A stretch of 64,000 nt of DNA from Panulirus ornatus. Taxonomy: Eukaryota; Arthropoda; Malacostraca; Decapoda; Palinuridae. The translations under genes and the position numbers were made by a program. Shown piece after piece: positions 48,665-60,569 of the stretch. The DNA lies in contig NC_092226.1 in assembly GCF_036320965.1 (NCBI RefSeq), positions 17,721,502-17,785,501 on the forward strand, written 5' to 3'. The first letter of the stretch is position 1. Each line of letters opens with the position of its first letter. The notes beneath the pieces are model-generated. The model made no database searches, was not told where the DNA came from, and saw only the letters and a program-made list of their open reading frames with translations.

Positions 48665-48800
48665 TAAGCTACCTGGGTCAAAGGAGTGCAAAGTGAGAAC
48701 CATTCAAGTGCTGGCTCACTATGCAGCTGTAACTGACACTCCCAATTCCCAAGCAGGTAGAACCAGTAATATACCTTCCTAGTCAGTGGCTGCCTACCAA
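48665..48800 (-). repeat. Dispersed repeat 'C', inverted left-end segment
   Basis: Its reverse complement matches 61323-61480: CACTTGAATGG..GAGTGTCAGTTACAGC..TGCATAGTGAGCCAGCACTT and TATATTACTGGTTCTACCTG. It interrupts a LINE fragment and is separated from the rest of a repeat-C copy by 124 bases, in the opposite orientation. Confidence 0.75.
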
Positions 48801-49645
48801 TGATTACCTACTAGTTGAGAGTCAATGTGATTTAAAGCAAGGGTATGTGGTTTAGCAAATGGGAAAGAAAAGATGGTTTGAATGTTTGAAATGAGAGAAT
48901 CAGGAGGAAGTGGAACATTTTAGGTAACTGAAGGTGGGCTTGGGAGTGGATGGAACTATGGAAGGTTAGATGAATCACAGGGTGGGTGAGGCAGCAAAAG
49001 TCCTACAAGCTTTGAAGAGCGAGGTCACTAGCTATGAGGGAACAGATGGGTGTGATTAATGGTACTGTGGGCCCAATGGTGCTGCACGGGTGGAAGTTAT
49101 GGACTCTATATGGAGAATAGAAAAGGGTGAATGTATTGGAAGTAATATGCCTGAGGACAACGTGCAGTGTGAGGAGAGTTTTATCACGTAAGAAATGACA
49201 CTGTATGAGAGGTGGGGTATTAAGCTCAGTATATCTGGGAGTGCTACAGGTTGGAAATGTGGGGAGGATGAGTGAAGGGTGACTAAGAGAATATTTGCTT
49301 CAGAAGCGTAGGTAAGAAGGAGGAGGGGAAACCTGAAATGGAGATGCAAGGGCAGAGTGAAAGAGGCTTCGAGTTATTAGGATTTGAACATAAAAAGGGT
49401 GAGAAGCATGAAAGGAATATAACAACCTGGAGTGATGTGGTAAACAAAAGGTAATGTGGTGTCAATAGGCTGAAATGGCACCTGAAGAGGTCCAGGGAAA
49501 CCAAAGAAAGATCTGTGGGCATGGCTATGGATAAAGGGTTTTCTGGTTGCCATGAACAGTAAATGACAGCAAAAGGGTGAATGTGAGCAAATGAAACCTT
49601 CTGTTCCTGGCACTACCTCACTATGAAGAAAATGGTAAACTAGGA
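48801..49645 (+). pseudogene. RTE-like LINE thumb to 3' UTR (right piece), degenerate
   Basis: It reads LKVGLGVDGTME (GVDLAADGTME), GGGCCCAATGGTGCTGCACGG (VPTMLYG), RRRGNLKWRCKGRVKEA (RRGRPNWRWKDGVKK), the 3' UTR block GAAACCAAAGAAAGATCTGT, then TGTTCCTGGCACTACCTCAC. The copy is strongly decayed. Confidence 0.75.
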
Positions 49646-49816
49646 TAAAAAGAAAATAAAAGTAGCTAATCTCAGAGAAAGGGGTTCATGAATATTTGTA
49701 TTTCCTGTAGTCCTATGAAAATGTTCAAATTTTGAATGGCTCCTGAGCAATAAACATTAAAGCAAAGGAATGATATCCTTCTGTGCTTGCAGAATCAGTT
49801 TACAAACTTATATGCA

Positions 49817-50450
<634 letters not shown>

Positions 50451-50494
50451 CATTCCTCATATCTAGGTGATAAAAAAATATTAGTTTTATCATA

Positions 50495-53078
50495 TAGGTA
50501 AGTGAGCTTGGGAAAGAGACTTGTGTGAGGAAGTACCAGGAGAGACTGAGTGCAGAATGGAAAAAGGTGAGAACAAAGGGCATAAGGGGAGTGGGGGAGG
50601 AATGGGATGTATTTAGGGAAGTAGTGATGGCTTGCACAAAAGATGCTTGTGGCATGAGAAGCATGGGAGGTGGGCAGATTAGACAGGGTAGTGAGTGGTG
50701 GGATGAAGTAAGATTATTAGTGAAAGAGAAGAGAGAGGCATTTGGACAATTTTTGCAAGGAAATAGTGCAAATGACTGGGAGACGTACAAAAGAAAGAGG
50801 CAAGAGGTCAAGAGAAAGAAGAAAAAGAGGGCAAATGAAAATTGGGATGAGAGAGTATCATTCAATTTTAGGGAGAATAAAAAGAAGTTTAGGAAGGAGG
50901 TAAATAAAGTGCGTAAGACATGTTAGCAAATGGGAACATTGGTGAAGGGGGCTAATGGGGAGGTAATAACAAGTAGTGGTGATGTGAGGAGATGGAGTGA
51001 GTATTTTGAAGGTTTGTTGGATGTGTTAGATGATAGAGTGGCAGATATAGAGTGTTTTGGTCAAGGTGGTGTGTGAAGTGAGAGGGTTAGGGAGAATAGT
51101 TTGGTAAACAAACAGGTTGTGAAAGCTTTGCAGAAGATGAAAGCTGGCAAGGCGGTGGGTTTGGATGGTACTGCAGTGGAATTTATTAAAAAATGGGGTT
51201 GACTGTGTTGCTGAATTGACTGGTTGGTGAGGATATTCATTGTATGTATGATTCAGGGTGAAGTGCCTGAGGATTGGCGGAATGCATGCATAGTGCCATT
51301 GTACAAAGTCAAAGGGAATAAAGGTGAGTGTTCAAATTACAGAGGCATAAGTTCGTTAAGTATTCCTGTGAAATTGTATGGGAGGTATTGATTGAAAGGG
51401 TGAAGGCATGTACAGAGCATCCGATTGGGGAAAAGCAGTGTGGTTTCAGAAGTGGTAGAGGATGTGTGGATCAGGTTTTTGCTTTGAAGAATGTATGTGA
51501 GAAATACTTAGAAAAAAAATGGATTTGCATGTAGCATCTATGGAGCTGGAGAAGGCATATTATTGAGTTCATAGAGATGCTCTGTGGAAGGTATTATGAG
51601 CATATGGTGTGGAAGGCAAGTTGTTAGAAGCAGTGAAAGGTTTTTATCGAGGATGTAAGGCGTGTGTACATGAAGGAAGAGACGAAAGTGATTGGTTCTC
51701 AGTGAAATCGGTTTGCGGCAGGGGTGCGTGATGTCTCCATGGTTGTTTAATTTGTTTATGGATGGGGTTGTTAGGGAGGTGAATGCAAGAGTTTTGGAGA
51801 GAGGGGCAAGTATGCAGTCTATTGTGGATGAGAGGGCTGGGGAAGTGAGTCAGTTGTTGTTTGCTGAAGATACAGCACTGGTGGCTGATTCAGGTGAGAA
51901 ACTGCAGAAGCTGGTGACTGAGTTTGGAGAAACTGCAGAAGCTGGTGACTGAGTTTGGTAAAGTGTGTGAAAGAAGAATGCTGAGAGTAAATGTGAATAA
52001 GAGCAAGATTATTAGGTACAGTAGGGTTGAAGGAAAAGTCCATTAGGAGGTAAGTTTGAATGGAGAAAAATTGGAGGAAGTGAAGTGTTTTAAATTTCTG
52101 GGAGTGGACTTGGCAGCAGATGGAACCATGAAAGTGAGTCACAGGGTGGGAGAGGGGCGAAGGTTCTGGGGGTGTTGAAAAATGTGTGGAAGGCGAGAAC
52201 ATTATCTCAGAAAGCAAAAATGGGTAGGTTTGAAGGAAGAGTGGTTCCAACAATGTTATGTGGTTGTGAGGCATGGGCTATAGATAGGGTTGTGCAGAGA
52301 AGGGTGGATGTGTTGGATATGAGATGTTTGAGGACAATATGTGGTGTGAGGTGGTCTGATCGAGTAAGTAATGAAAGGATAAGAGAGATGTGTGATAATG
52401 AAAAGAGTGTGGTTGAGATAGCAGAAGAGGGTGTATTGAAATAGTTTGGTCACATGGAGAGAATAAGTGAAGAAAGATTGACAAAGAGGATATATGTGTC
52501 AGAGGTGGAGGGAACGAGAAGTGGGAGACCAAACTGGAGGTGGAAGAATGGAGTGAAAAAGATTTTGAGCGATCGGGGCCTGAACATGCAGGAGGGTGAA
52601 AGGCATGCAAGGAATAGAGTGAATTGGAATGATGTGGAATACTAGGGTCGACGTGCTGTTAATGGACTGATCCAGGGCATGTGAAGCATCTTGGGTAAAC
52701 CATGGAAAGTTTTGTGGGGCCTAGATGTGGAAAGGGAGCTGTGGTTTCAGTGCATTATACATGACAGCTAGAGATTGAGTGTGAACGAATGTGGCCTTTG
52801 TTGTCTTTTCCTAGCACTACCTCGCATACGTGCGGGGGGAGAGGGTTGTCATTTCATGCGTGGTGGGTGGCAGCAGGAATGAATAAAGGCAGCAAGTATG
52901 AATTATATGTACATGTGTATATATGTATATGTATAGGTATGTATATGTGTGTGTGTGTGTGTGGACGTGTATGTATATACATGTGTATGTGGGTGGGTTG
53001 GGCCATTCTTTCGTGTGTTTCCTTGCGCTACCTTGCAAACGCGGGAGACAGTGACAAAGTATAATAAATAAATATAAA
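50495..53078 (+). mobile_element. RTE-like LINE from EN-RT linker to 3' end (long-3'-UTR subtype)
   Basis: The linker frame 50525-50926 reads KYQERLSAEWKKVRTKGIRG, GEEWDVFREVVMACTKDACG, WWDEVRLLVKEKREAFGQF. The RT starts with KMKAGKAVGLDGTAVEFIK, then VPEDWRNACIVPLYKVKGNK, QCGFRSGRGCVDQVFALKN, GCVMSPWLFNLFMDGVVREV and LLFAEDTALVAD, with an altered catalytic box (FAED). A 31-base in-frame repeat at ~51897-51950 duplicates KLQKLVTEF. A thumb and C-terminus follow to 52645. The long 3' UTR contains two copies of the CACTACCTCGC-type tail (52818 and 53025). Several stops are present. Confidence 0.9.
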
Positions 53079-53080
53079 AA

Positions 53081-54300
53081 ATGGGAGGCAAGTTGTTAGA
53101 AGCAGTGAAAAGTTTTTATCGAGGATGTAAGGCATGTGTACGTGTAGGAAGAGAGGAAAGTGATTGGTTCTCAGTGAATGTAGGTTTGCGGCAGGGGTGT
53201 GTGATGTCTCCATGGTTGTTTAATTTGTTTATGGATGGGGTTGTTAGGGAGGTGAATGCAAGAGTTTTGGAAAGAGGGGCAAGTATGAAGTCTGTTGGGG
53301 ATGAGAGAGCTTGGGAAGTGAGTCAGTTGTTGTTCGCTGATGATACAGCGCTGGTGGCTGATTCATGTGAGAAACTGCAGAAGCTGGTGACTGAGTTTGG
53401 TAAAGTGTGTGAAAGAAGAAAGTTAAGAGTAAATGTGAATAAGAGCAAGGTAATTAGGTACAGTAGGGTTGAGGGTCAAGTCAAGTGGGAGGTAAGTTTG
53501 AATGGAGAAAAACTGGAGGAAGTAAAGTGTTTTAGATATCTGGGAGTGGATCTGGCAGCGAATGGAACCATGGAAGCGGAAGTGGGTCATAGGGTAGGGG
53601 AGGGGGCGAAAATCCTGGGAGCCTTGAAGAATGTGTGGAAGTCAAGAACAGTATCTCGGAAAGCAAAAATGGGTATGTTTGAAGGAATAGTGGTTCCAAC
53701 AATGTTGTATGGTTGCGAGGCGTGGGCTATGGATAGAGTTGTGCGCAGGAGGATGGATGTGCTGGAAATGAGATGTTTGAGGACAATGTGTGGTGTGAGG
53801 TGGTTTGATCGAGTAAGTAACGTAAGGGTAAGAGAGATGTGTGGAAATAAAAAGAGCGTGGTTGAGAGAGCAGAAGAGGGTGTTTTGAAATGGTCTGGGC
53901 ACATGGAGAGAATGAGTGAGGAAAGATTGACCAAGAGGATATATGTGTCGGAGGTGGAGGGAACGAGAAGTGGGAGACCAAATTGGAGGTGGAAAGATGG
54001 AGTGAAAAAGATTTTGTGTGAGCGGGGCCTGAACATGCAGGAGGGTGAAAGGAGGGCAAGGAATAGAGTGAATTGGAGCGATGTGGTATACCGGGGTTGA
54101 CGTGCTGTCAGTGGATTGAATCAAGGCATGTGAAGCGTCTGGGGTAAACCATGGAAAGCTGTGTAGGTATGTATATTTGCGTGTGTGGACGTATGTATAT
54201 ACATGTGTATGGGGGTGGGTTGGGCCATTTCTTTCGTCTGTTTCCTTGCGCTACCTCGCAAATGCGGGAGACAGCGACAAAGCAAAAAAAAAAAAAATAA
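53081..54300 (+). mobile_element. Young 5'-truncated RTE-like LINE copy, intact 339-codon frame
   Basis: The frame 53081-54100 is open from KLLEAVKSFYRG through LRQGCVMSPWLFNLFMDG, LLFADDTALVAD (FADD intact), YGCEAWAMDRVVRRRMD and RGRPNWRWKDGVKKIL to TGA. By eye it differs from the 1.6-2.6 kb copy by about ten residues and one codon. It shares that copy's shortened 3' UTR and A-rich tail. It is inserted directly after the tail of the preceding LINE copy. No clear target duplication is discernible in the A-rich surroundings. Confidence 0.92.
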
Positions 54301-54364
54301 AATAAAAAAAAATATATCATATATGTGTGATCCTCATATTTAGGTGATAAAAATAATAATTTGT

Positions 54365-56325
54365 TTAATATTTCACACTGCCCTCTTGGCTTGGTGAAGA
54401 GGGAAGAGGTAGGGAAAGCCTTGCAGATGATGAAATGTGGCAAGGTGGCAGGAGTGGATGGTACTGCTGCTGAATTTATTAAGAAAGAGGGTGACTGTGT
54501 TATTGAGTGGGTGGTAAGGATATTCAACGTACGTAAGGATCATGTTAAGTTTCTGAGGATTGGCAGAATGCATGTATAGAGCCACTGTATAAAGTTAAAG
54601 GGGATAAAGGAGAGTGTTCAAACTAAAGAGGTATTAGTTTGATGGGAATACTGGGTATGTTGTATGGGTGGTTATTGACTGAGAGGGCTAAGGCATGTAG
54701 CATTCAAACTACAGAGGCATAAGTTTGTTGAGTATACCTGGTAAGTTGTATGAGAGGGTTAAAGAATGTACAGAGCATCAGAATGAGTAGGAATAGGGTG
54801 GTTTCAGAAGTGATAGAAGATGTGTGGATCAGGTGTTAGCTTTGAAGAACTTGTGTGAGAAATGCTCAGAAAAACCTATGTATCTGGGGAGGGCATGTGA
54901 TGGGGTTGGTGGAGATGCTTGGTGGAGGGTCTTAGGAATGTGTGGTGTGGGAGTTGGGATGGTGGAAGCAGTAGGAGGTTTTTCCTGGGGTGTGAGTTAT
55001 GTGTATGAGTGGGAGGACAGGAGAGTGAGTGGTTACTACTGAGGGTCAGTCTGTAGCAGTGGGTGAGGGTCGGTCTGTAGCAGCAGAGTTTGATGTCACC
55101 ATAGTTGTTAAATTTACTTATGATGGGTTTGTGAGGAAGGTGGGTACAAAAGTCTTGGAGTGAAGGGTGAGTGTGCAGTCTGTTGGGGATGGGAGGGCCT
55201 GGTATGTGTCAGTTGTTGTTTGCCAGTGATGGGATGCTGGTGGCTGATTCAAGTGGCAGGCTGCAGTTGGTGGCTCAATTTGGAAGAGTATGTGAAGGGA
55301 GAAAATTGAGAGTAAATGTAAATAAAAGCCAGGTTATTAGGTTCAGCAGGGTTGAGGGACAAGTTAGTTGGGATGTGGGCTTGAATGGAAAAAAACTGGG
55401 GAAAGAAGGACTTAGATATCTAAAAGTGGGCTTACCAGCAAAAGGTATCATGAAAGCAGAAGTGAGTCACAGGGTGGGGGAGGGGGATAAGGTGCTGTGA
55501 GCAATGAAGAAAGCGTGGAAGGAGAGAAAATTATCTCAAGAGGGCAAAAATGGGTCTGTCTGAAGGAACAGCAGTTCCAACAATATCATATCGTTGTGAG
55601 GCAAGGGCTATCGATAGGGTTGTGTGGAGGAGGATGAATGTGTTGGAAATGAAATGCTTGTGGACAATATGTGGTGTGAGGTTGTTTGATTGAGAAAGTA
55701 ATGAAAGGGATAGAGTTGTGTCAAAATATGTAGAGTGTGGTTGAAAGAGCAGAATTGGGTGTGTTGAAATGGTTTGGACATATGGTGAGAAGTAGTGAGG
55801 AAAGGTTGACAAAAAGGATATATGGGTCAAAAGTGGAGGGAACAAGGAGAGCCAGGAGACCAAATTGGAGATGGAAGCATGGAGTGAAAAGGAATTGGAG
55901 CAACTGGGGCCTAAGCATGCACGATGGTGAAAGGCATACATGGAACAGAGTGAACTGGAATGATGAGGTATACTAGGGTCAACATGCCGTCAATGGATTG
56001 AACTAAGGCATGTGAAACATATGGGGTTAACCATGGAAAGGTTTGTGGGTCCTTGATGTGAATCGGAAGCTGTGGTTTCAGTGTATTACACATGGCAGTT
56101 TGTGTATGGATGCGAACAGATGTGGCCTCTCTTTGTCTTTTTCCTGGTGCTATCTCATTGACACGGAACAGTCATCAAGTGTGGGGGAAAAGGAGATAAT
56201 GTACATGTTATCTTTTTCTTTTCCTTCATGCATTTGTGCTGTTTCCTGTGGGGCAGGGTGGCATCAGAAATGGATGAAGGCAAGCAAGTACTGATAAGTA
56301 CATGTATCTATATGTAATTATCCCT
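54365..56325 (+). pseudogene. RTE-like LINE RT to 3' UTR, degenerate
   Basis: It starts with CPLGLVKREEVGKALQMMKC, GKVAGVDGTAAEFIKKEGD. Then come a duplicated NYRG-SIPGK region (54600-54780), GGFRSDRRCVDQVLALKN, QLLFASDGMLVADSS (FASD replacing FADD), RKLRVNVNKSQVIRFSRVEG, and a C-terminal frame 55737-55976 with RAELGVLKWFGHMVRSSEER, ARRPNWRWKHGVK. The 3' UTR runs to ~56325, where a SINE-like element interrupts it. The tail resumes at 56541. Confidence 0.85.
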
Positions 56326-56540
56326 GCAGCTAGGAAGAAAGAATACTGCCCACATATTCCCTGCATGTCATAGAAGGCAACTAAAAGGGGTGGGGGCTAG
56401 AAATTCTCCCCTCTAGTTTTACTTTTTCAAAAAAAGGAACAGAGAAGGCAGCCAATAGACGATTTTTCCCTCAAATGCTCAGTCATCTGATTCTTATGCT
56501 ACTTCACTATCGTGGGAAATGGTGAATATGAATGAAAAAG
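56326..56540 (+). mobile_element. SINE-like element 'B', inserted in a LINE 3' UTR
   Basis: CAGCTAGGAAGAAAGAATAC, TTCCCTGCATGTCATAGAAG, GCAACTAAAAGGGG, AAAGGAACAGAGAAGG and TACTTCACTATCGTGGGAAA match, in order, the reverse complement of 60341-60569. It splits the TATG-rich 3' UTR of the surrounding LINE. I see no RNA polymerase III A/B box that I can defend. Confidence 0.75.
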
Positions 56541-56660
56541 AGTATACATGCAAATGTATGTATGTATATGTATTTATATGTGTATGTGAGTGGATGTGTC
56601 TTCCTTTGTCTGTTTCCTGTCACTACCTCGCTAATGCGGGAATGATGATCAAATATGAAA
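56541..56660 (+). mobile_element. RTE-like LINE terminal tail
   Basis: ATGTATGTATATG microsatellite, then GTCTGTTTCCTGTCACTACC and CTCGCTAATGCGGG. This is the 3' end of the LINE interrupted by the SINE-like element. Confidence 0.8.
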
Positions 56661-56727
56661 AGAATTATAAAAATGAATCAATAAAACCAATGATAAAACA
56701 CTCCTTCAAAAATAGTTTACAACTTAC

Positions 56728-56846
56728 CATTGAAATCCATTTCTTCATCTGTTCCAAATATTCAAGCCAACGCTCTTTCCAACGTAAAGCAAGAAAGCCC
56801 TCAATCTTGAGCTGCTTCCAGATGAGTGTACCCTCACTGAATGGAC
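56728..56846 (-). CDS. Prostaglandin reductase 1-like (PTGR1) penultimate coding exon
   Basis: The 119-nt exon lies between a TTTGATAG acceptor and an ATG/GTAAGT donor. It encodes (G)PFSEGTLIWKQLKIEGFL, then ALRWKERWLEYLEQ, ending MKKWISM. This matches the near-C-terminal part of PTGR1 / leukotriene B4 12-hydroxydehydrogenase: Q-L-x-(I/M)-x-G-F-x-x-x-R-W and then a helix ending in K-W. The enzyme is a cytosolic NADPH-dependent, zinc-free MDR reductase that reduces the double bond of 15-oxo-prostaglandins and related enones. The exon starts with two bases of a Gly codon, so an upstream exon ending in G is required. I did not find it up to 64,000. Confidence 0.85.
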
Positions 56847-57690
56847 CTATCAAAGTGGATAGAAGAAATAATTTTATCTACCAAGTGCTGTTTTGAAAAC
56901 TGACACAAAACATGAATGAGTGATTTGAGGAGGGGCAACAGACTTGATGGAAATCAGGAGTAATAAGACCACTTCAAAGGTAAAGTACTGTCTTAATCAT
57001 CAAAATTATTTGTTTTGCAAAGAAGCAGCTTTAGAAAGGAACAAATGCACTTACTATAAAAAACAAATTATTATATTTCATCTTAGATCTCAAATTCATA
57101 TACTTACTAGGATCCTACAATATAAATGCTGAAGATAAGAAAACCTAAAATGCAATGCAAAGGCTATTTCAACCGTAGGATCCCATAATATAAATGCTGA
57201 GGATAAGAAATCCTAATATGCAATGCAATGGCTATTTCAACCCTGTCATATGATATATCTGAAATGGCTAATGATTTAACAATAAATAGAACCAAAATTG
57301 ATTCCAATTTCTTGTTGATTTGTAAAATAAATCCATCAGATGGATGAATACCATTTCAATGCCTCATAATCAATATGGAGAGAATAAGCAGTTCTCTTTC
57401 TATCTGTTTATGTATCTCCAATTCCAAGGGATGGACTAAGCACATATAGCCTCTAATAAGTCATACACATCCCTAACCCATATTCATAGAGTTAAAGTAC
57501 CATTCAAGAGATTTATATTATGCTCATTGAAAAATACAGTAAATTGTACCTTCCGATAAAATTTTCAACACAATTCTCTTAAATAACTTCTTGACTGATT
57601 CATGCACTAAAATCATATTTAGAATTCTTATTAGGGAAAAAATATTCTTAAAAAAATATGGGTGGTATATTCACCAAAAAGCAAGTGAGC
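56847..57690. other. PTGR1-like intron with a ~68-bp tandem duplication
   Basis: 57108-57175 and 57176-57243 are two diverged copies of a unit beginning TAGGATCC(TA/CAT)AATATAAAT and ending GGCTATTTCAACC. The rest is AT-rich and unassigned. Confidence 0.75.
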
Positions 57691-58480
57691 CCAATGGTCA
57701 GAAACATGGGTCATAAAGTGTTATGATGTGTGCAAATCTATATGTAGAAAGTGCAGGGCAATTCAGTAGCAAGTGCTTGGTTCGTTTGTTCTGGTAGTTG
57801 CACTGTAGGCATGAATGGTCTCAGGATATGTTAAAATGGTGTTTGAAGTGTTGCAGGGATGGATGAAGTTCAAATCATACACTGGAAAGTGTGACTTGTC
57901 TTTGTCTCAAGAATGTTGCTTCTGAGGGTATATGTCTGGTGGGGTGGAGTTCAAGAATGAACCTGTAGGGCAGCCATTTAGTGCTCGATGAGTTACTTCA
58001 GTGTGTATGTGTTTTGTCGATGTTATATATGTTAGGGGTTAGAGGATCTGTGAGCAGAAGTTGCTGAAGTGTAAAGGGGTAAGCTTTATAACTGTACTTG
58101 GGGTTGGTGGTTAGTTATGGAGTAGTTTGGGGGGGAGGGGATCTAATGCTGTTGCACAGAACTGAGTGCTGAAAATGTTGAGGTAGAATTAACCCAGGAG
58201 GATCTCTGTTTCATTGCATAAGTGCTGAGTTTTTGTGGGTGCTAGGTACCAAGTGATAGTTTGGAGTAAACTACATTGTGTGGTTTACAGTGTTGTTATA
58301 TTTGCTTTTGAGAGGGTAGAAGACCATGCAGATGAAGCACTGTTTCGTGTGGAGCAGATGAACTGCTTACAGAAAATGTTAAGGATTTTTTTTTGTCCAA
58401 ATCTCATGTCAGTCAGTGTTCTGAGGGCATTCAGTTTCTGTGCTGCTTCTGTGTTGCTACTGACATGGGAGTAAATGTTA
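57690..58480 (-). pseudogene. Jockey/I-type LINE RT thumb and zinc-knuckle C-terminus relic
   Basis: The minus strand reads SSNTEAAQKLNALRTLTDMR, FGQKKILNIFCKQFICS, SASSAWSSTLSKANI (RT thumb), and further down THRALNGCPTGSFLNSTPPD, FLRQRQVTLSS, DHSCLQCNYQNKRTKHLLLN and CPAL. The C-x2-C...H-x4-C knuckle is typical of the C-terminus of jockey-like elements. Reading needs several frameshifts. It lies within the PTGR1-like gene region. Confidence 0.75.
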
Positions 58481-58484
58481 TGTG

Positions 58485-59034
58485 TCTTCAGTGATGTCCA
58501 GAATCACTCGTGTTCCATTCTGTGGAAGTGACTGTCCATTCAGTCAAGAGGCTAGAGCTCAAGTTTATATTTACTATTGTCTTAAAAACACAAAGTGAAG
58601 GGATGCATGTCACTGGTGAGGGATCTATGACATATTCATGTTTATTCTACTTTATGACTTTTCTATAAAACTTTCCTTCAGGCATATTTATCCTGCATGG
58701 TATTTTTCTACTGTTTTCAGTCTATCATGTTGCCAGGGGGAGTGGAGGGTGGGGAGAGAGCCTTTGCTATGCTATCCTTTAGAGGACATTTTTTTTCTTT
58801 TAAGTAATGTATCTATGCAACTCAAAATGACTGGACAGAGTATGCTGGATTCCTGTCTGTATGGGCTTAAAAGATCAATTTAAAACTTCTGTGGAATTTC
58901 ATTGTATTATGAGTGAGTTACTGTTACAATATTGTAATGTAGTGCTGCATTTTTGATGCTACTACTTCAGTGTTAGGATGTTGTGATGTGATTGTATGAC
59001 TGTCTGCATATGAATGGCCTTAGTGTTGTGGTTT
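58485..59034. other. No recognised feature
   Basis: T-rich non-coding sequence. The 58638-58883 frame has no recognisable domain. Confidence 0.4.
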
Positions 59035-59047
59035 GCTAGAGGTAATA

Positions 59048-60030
59048 TTATTGTTATTATTATACTTAGTCGCTATCTCCCATGTTAGCGAGGTAAAGCA
59101 AGGAAACAGACGAAAGAATGGCCCAACCCACCCACATACACACGCACATATATATACCTATATATTTCAACATATACATACATATACATACACAGACATA
59201 TACATATATACATATGTACATATTCATACTTGCTGCCTTTATCCATTCCTGTTGCCACCCCACCACACATGAAATAGCACCCCCTCTCCCTCATGTGCAT
59301 GAGGTAGCGCTAGGAAAAGACAACAAAGGCCACATTCGTTCACACTCAGTCTCTAGCTGTCATGTGTAATGCACCAAAACCCAAGCTCCCTTTCCACATC
59401 CAGGCCCCACAAACTTTCCATGGTTTACCCCAGACGCTTTACATGCCCTGGTTCAATCAATTGACAGCATGTCAAACCCGGTATACCACATCATTTCAAT
59501 TCACTCTATTCCTTGCACGCCTTCCACCCTCCTGTATGTTCAGGCCCCAATCACTCAAAATCATTTTCCTCCATCCTTCCACCTCCACTTTGCTCTCCCA
59601 TTTCTCATTCCCTCCACTTCTGACACATATGTCCTCTTGGTCAATCTTTCCTCACTCATTCTCTACACGAGACCAAACCATTTCAACACACCCTCTTCTG
59701 TTCTCTATCTCTCTTACCCTTTCATTACTTACTCAATCAAACCACCTCATACCGGATATTGTCCTCAAACATTTCATTTCCAACACATCCACCCTCCTCT
59801 ACATAACCCTATCTACAGCCCATGCCTCGCAACCATAGAACATTGTTGGAACACCTATTCCTTCAAACATACCCATTTTTGCTCTCCGAGATAACATTCT
59901 TGCCTTCCACACATTCTTCAACGCTCCCAGAACCTTCCCCCCTCCCCCACCCTGTGACTCACTTTCACTTCCATGGTTCCATTAGCTGCTAAATCCACTC
60001 TCAGATATCTAAAACACTTCAATTCCACCA
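59048..60030 (-). mobile_element. 5'-truncated RTE-like LINE with 13-bp target-site duplication
   Basis: GCTAGAGGTAATA stands at 59035-59047 and again at 60031-60043, flanking the element exactly. From the left come the reversed tail (CTTAGTCGCTATCTCCCATG), the CACATA microsatellite, the long-form 3' UTR, then C-terminal coding (reversed) up to the KCFRYLG region (AGATATCTAAAACACTTC). No intact frame is present. Confidence 0.9.
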
Positions 60031-60043
60031 GCTAGAGGTAATA

Positions 60044-60330
60044 ATTATTTACATATTCAACAGATGTGGAAAAAATGTTGGACAAAGCCTTATGCAGTCT
60101 TTCTAGAGGTCCTGACTTCTCTCCTGCTCAAAAGATTCAACTTCCAATTGGTGTATAATGTGAGTTGTAATAATTCATATGTTCAAAAAAGTTCTCCAAG
60201 TAGGTTCTTGACTAGTTCATGCACTAATAATAACTTACCTATTAAGAAAAATAACGGTAAAATGCATTCACTGAGGAGAGTGATCAGTTACTTAATTCAA
60301 AGCACTAATATTTTACTTGGTGAATGATAC
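60044..60330. other. No recognised feature
   Basis: AT-rich non-coding sequence between two retroelement insertions. Confidence 0.4.
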
Positions 60331-60339
60331 GATAAATGT

Positions 60340-60569
60340 TTTTTTCATAGATATTCGCCATTTCCCGCGTTAATGAGGTAGCGTTAAGAACAGAGGACTG
60401 AGCCTTAGAGGGAATATCCTCACTTGGCCCCCTTCTCTGTTCCTTCTTTTGGAAAATTGAAAATGTGAAGGGAGGATTTCCAGCCCCCCACTCCCTCTCT
60501 TTTAGTCGCCTTCTATGACACACAGGGAATATGTGGGAAGTATTCTTTCTCCCCTATCCCCAGGGTAAT
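60340..60569 (-). mobile_element. SINE-like element 'B', full copy with target-site duplication
   Basis: GATAAATGT flanks it (60331-60339 and 60570-60578). On the minus strand it starts ACCCTGGGGATAGGGGAG, contains CTGTGTGTCATAGAAGGCGA and AAGAAGGAACAGAGAAGGGG, and ends AACGCTACCTCATTAACGCG-GGAAATGGCGAA with a short A-tail. That terminal block matches the tail of the RTE-like LINE. Length is about 230 bp. A-tail, target duplication and small size indicate retrotransposition by a LINE. Confidence 0.82.

Noticed and set aside
58235..58474. 79-aa plus-strand frame with a hydrophobic end as a membrane peptide
   Set aside because: The minus strand of the same bases encodes a jockey/I-type RT thumb, so the frame is an antisense shadow.
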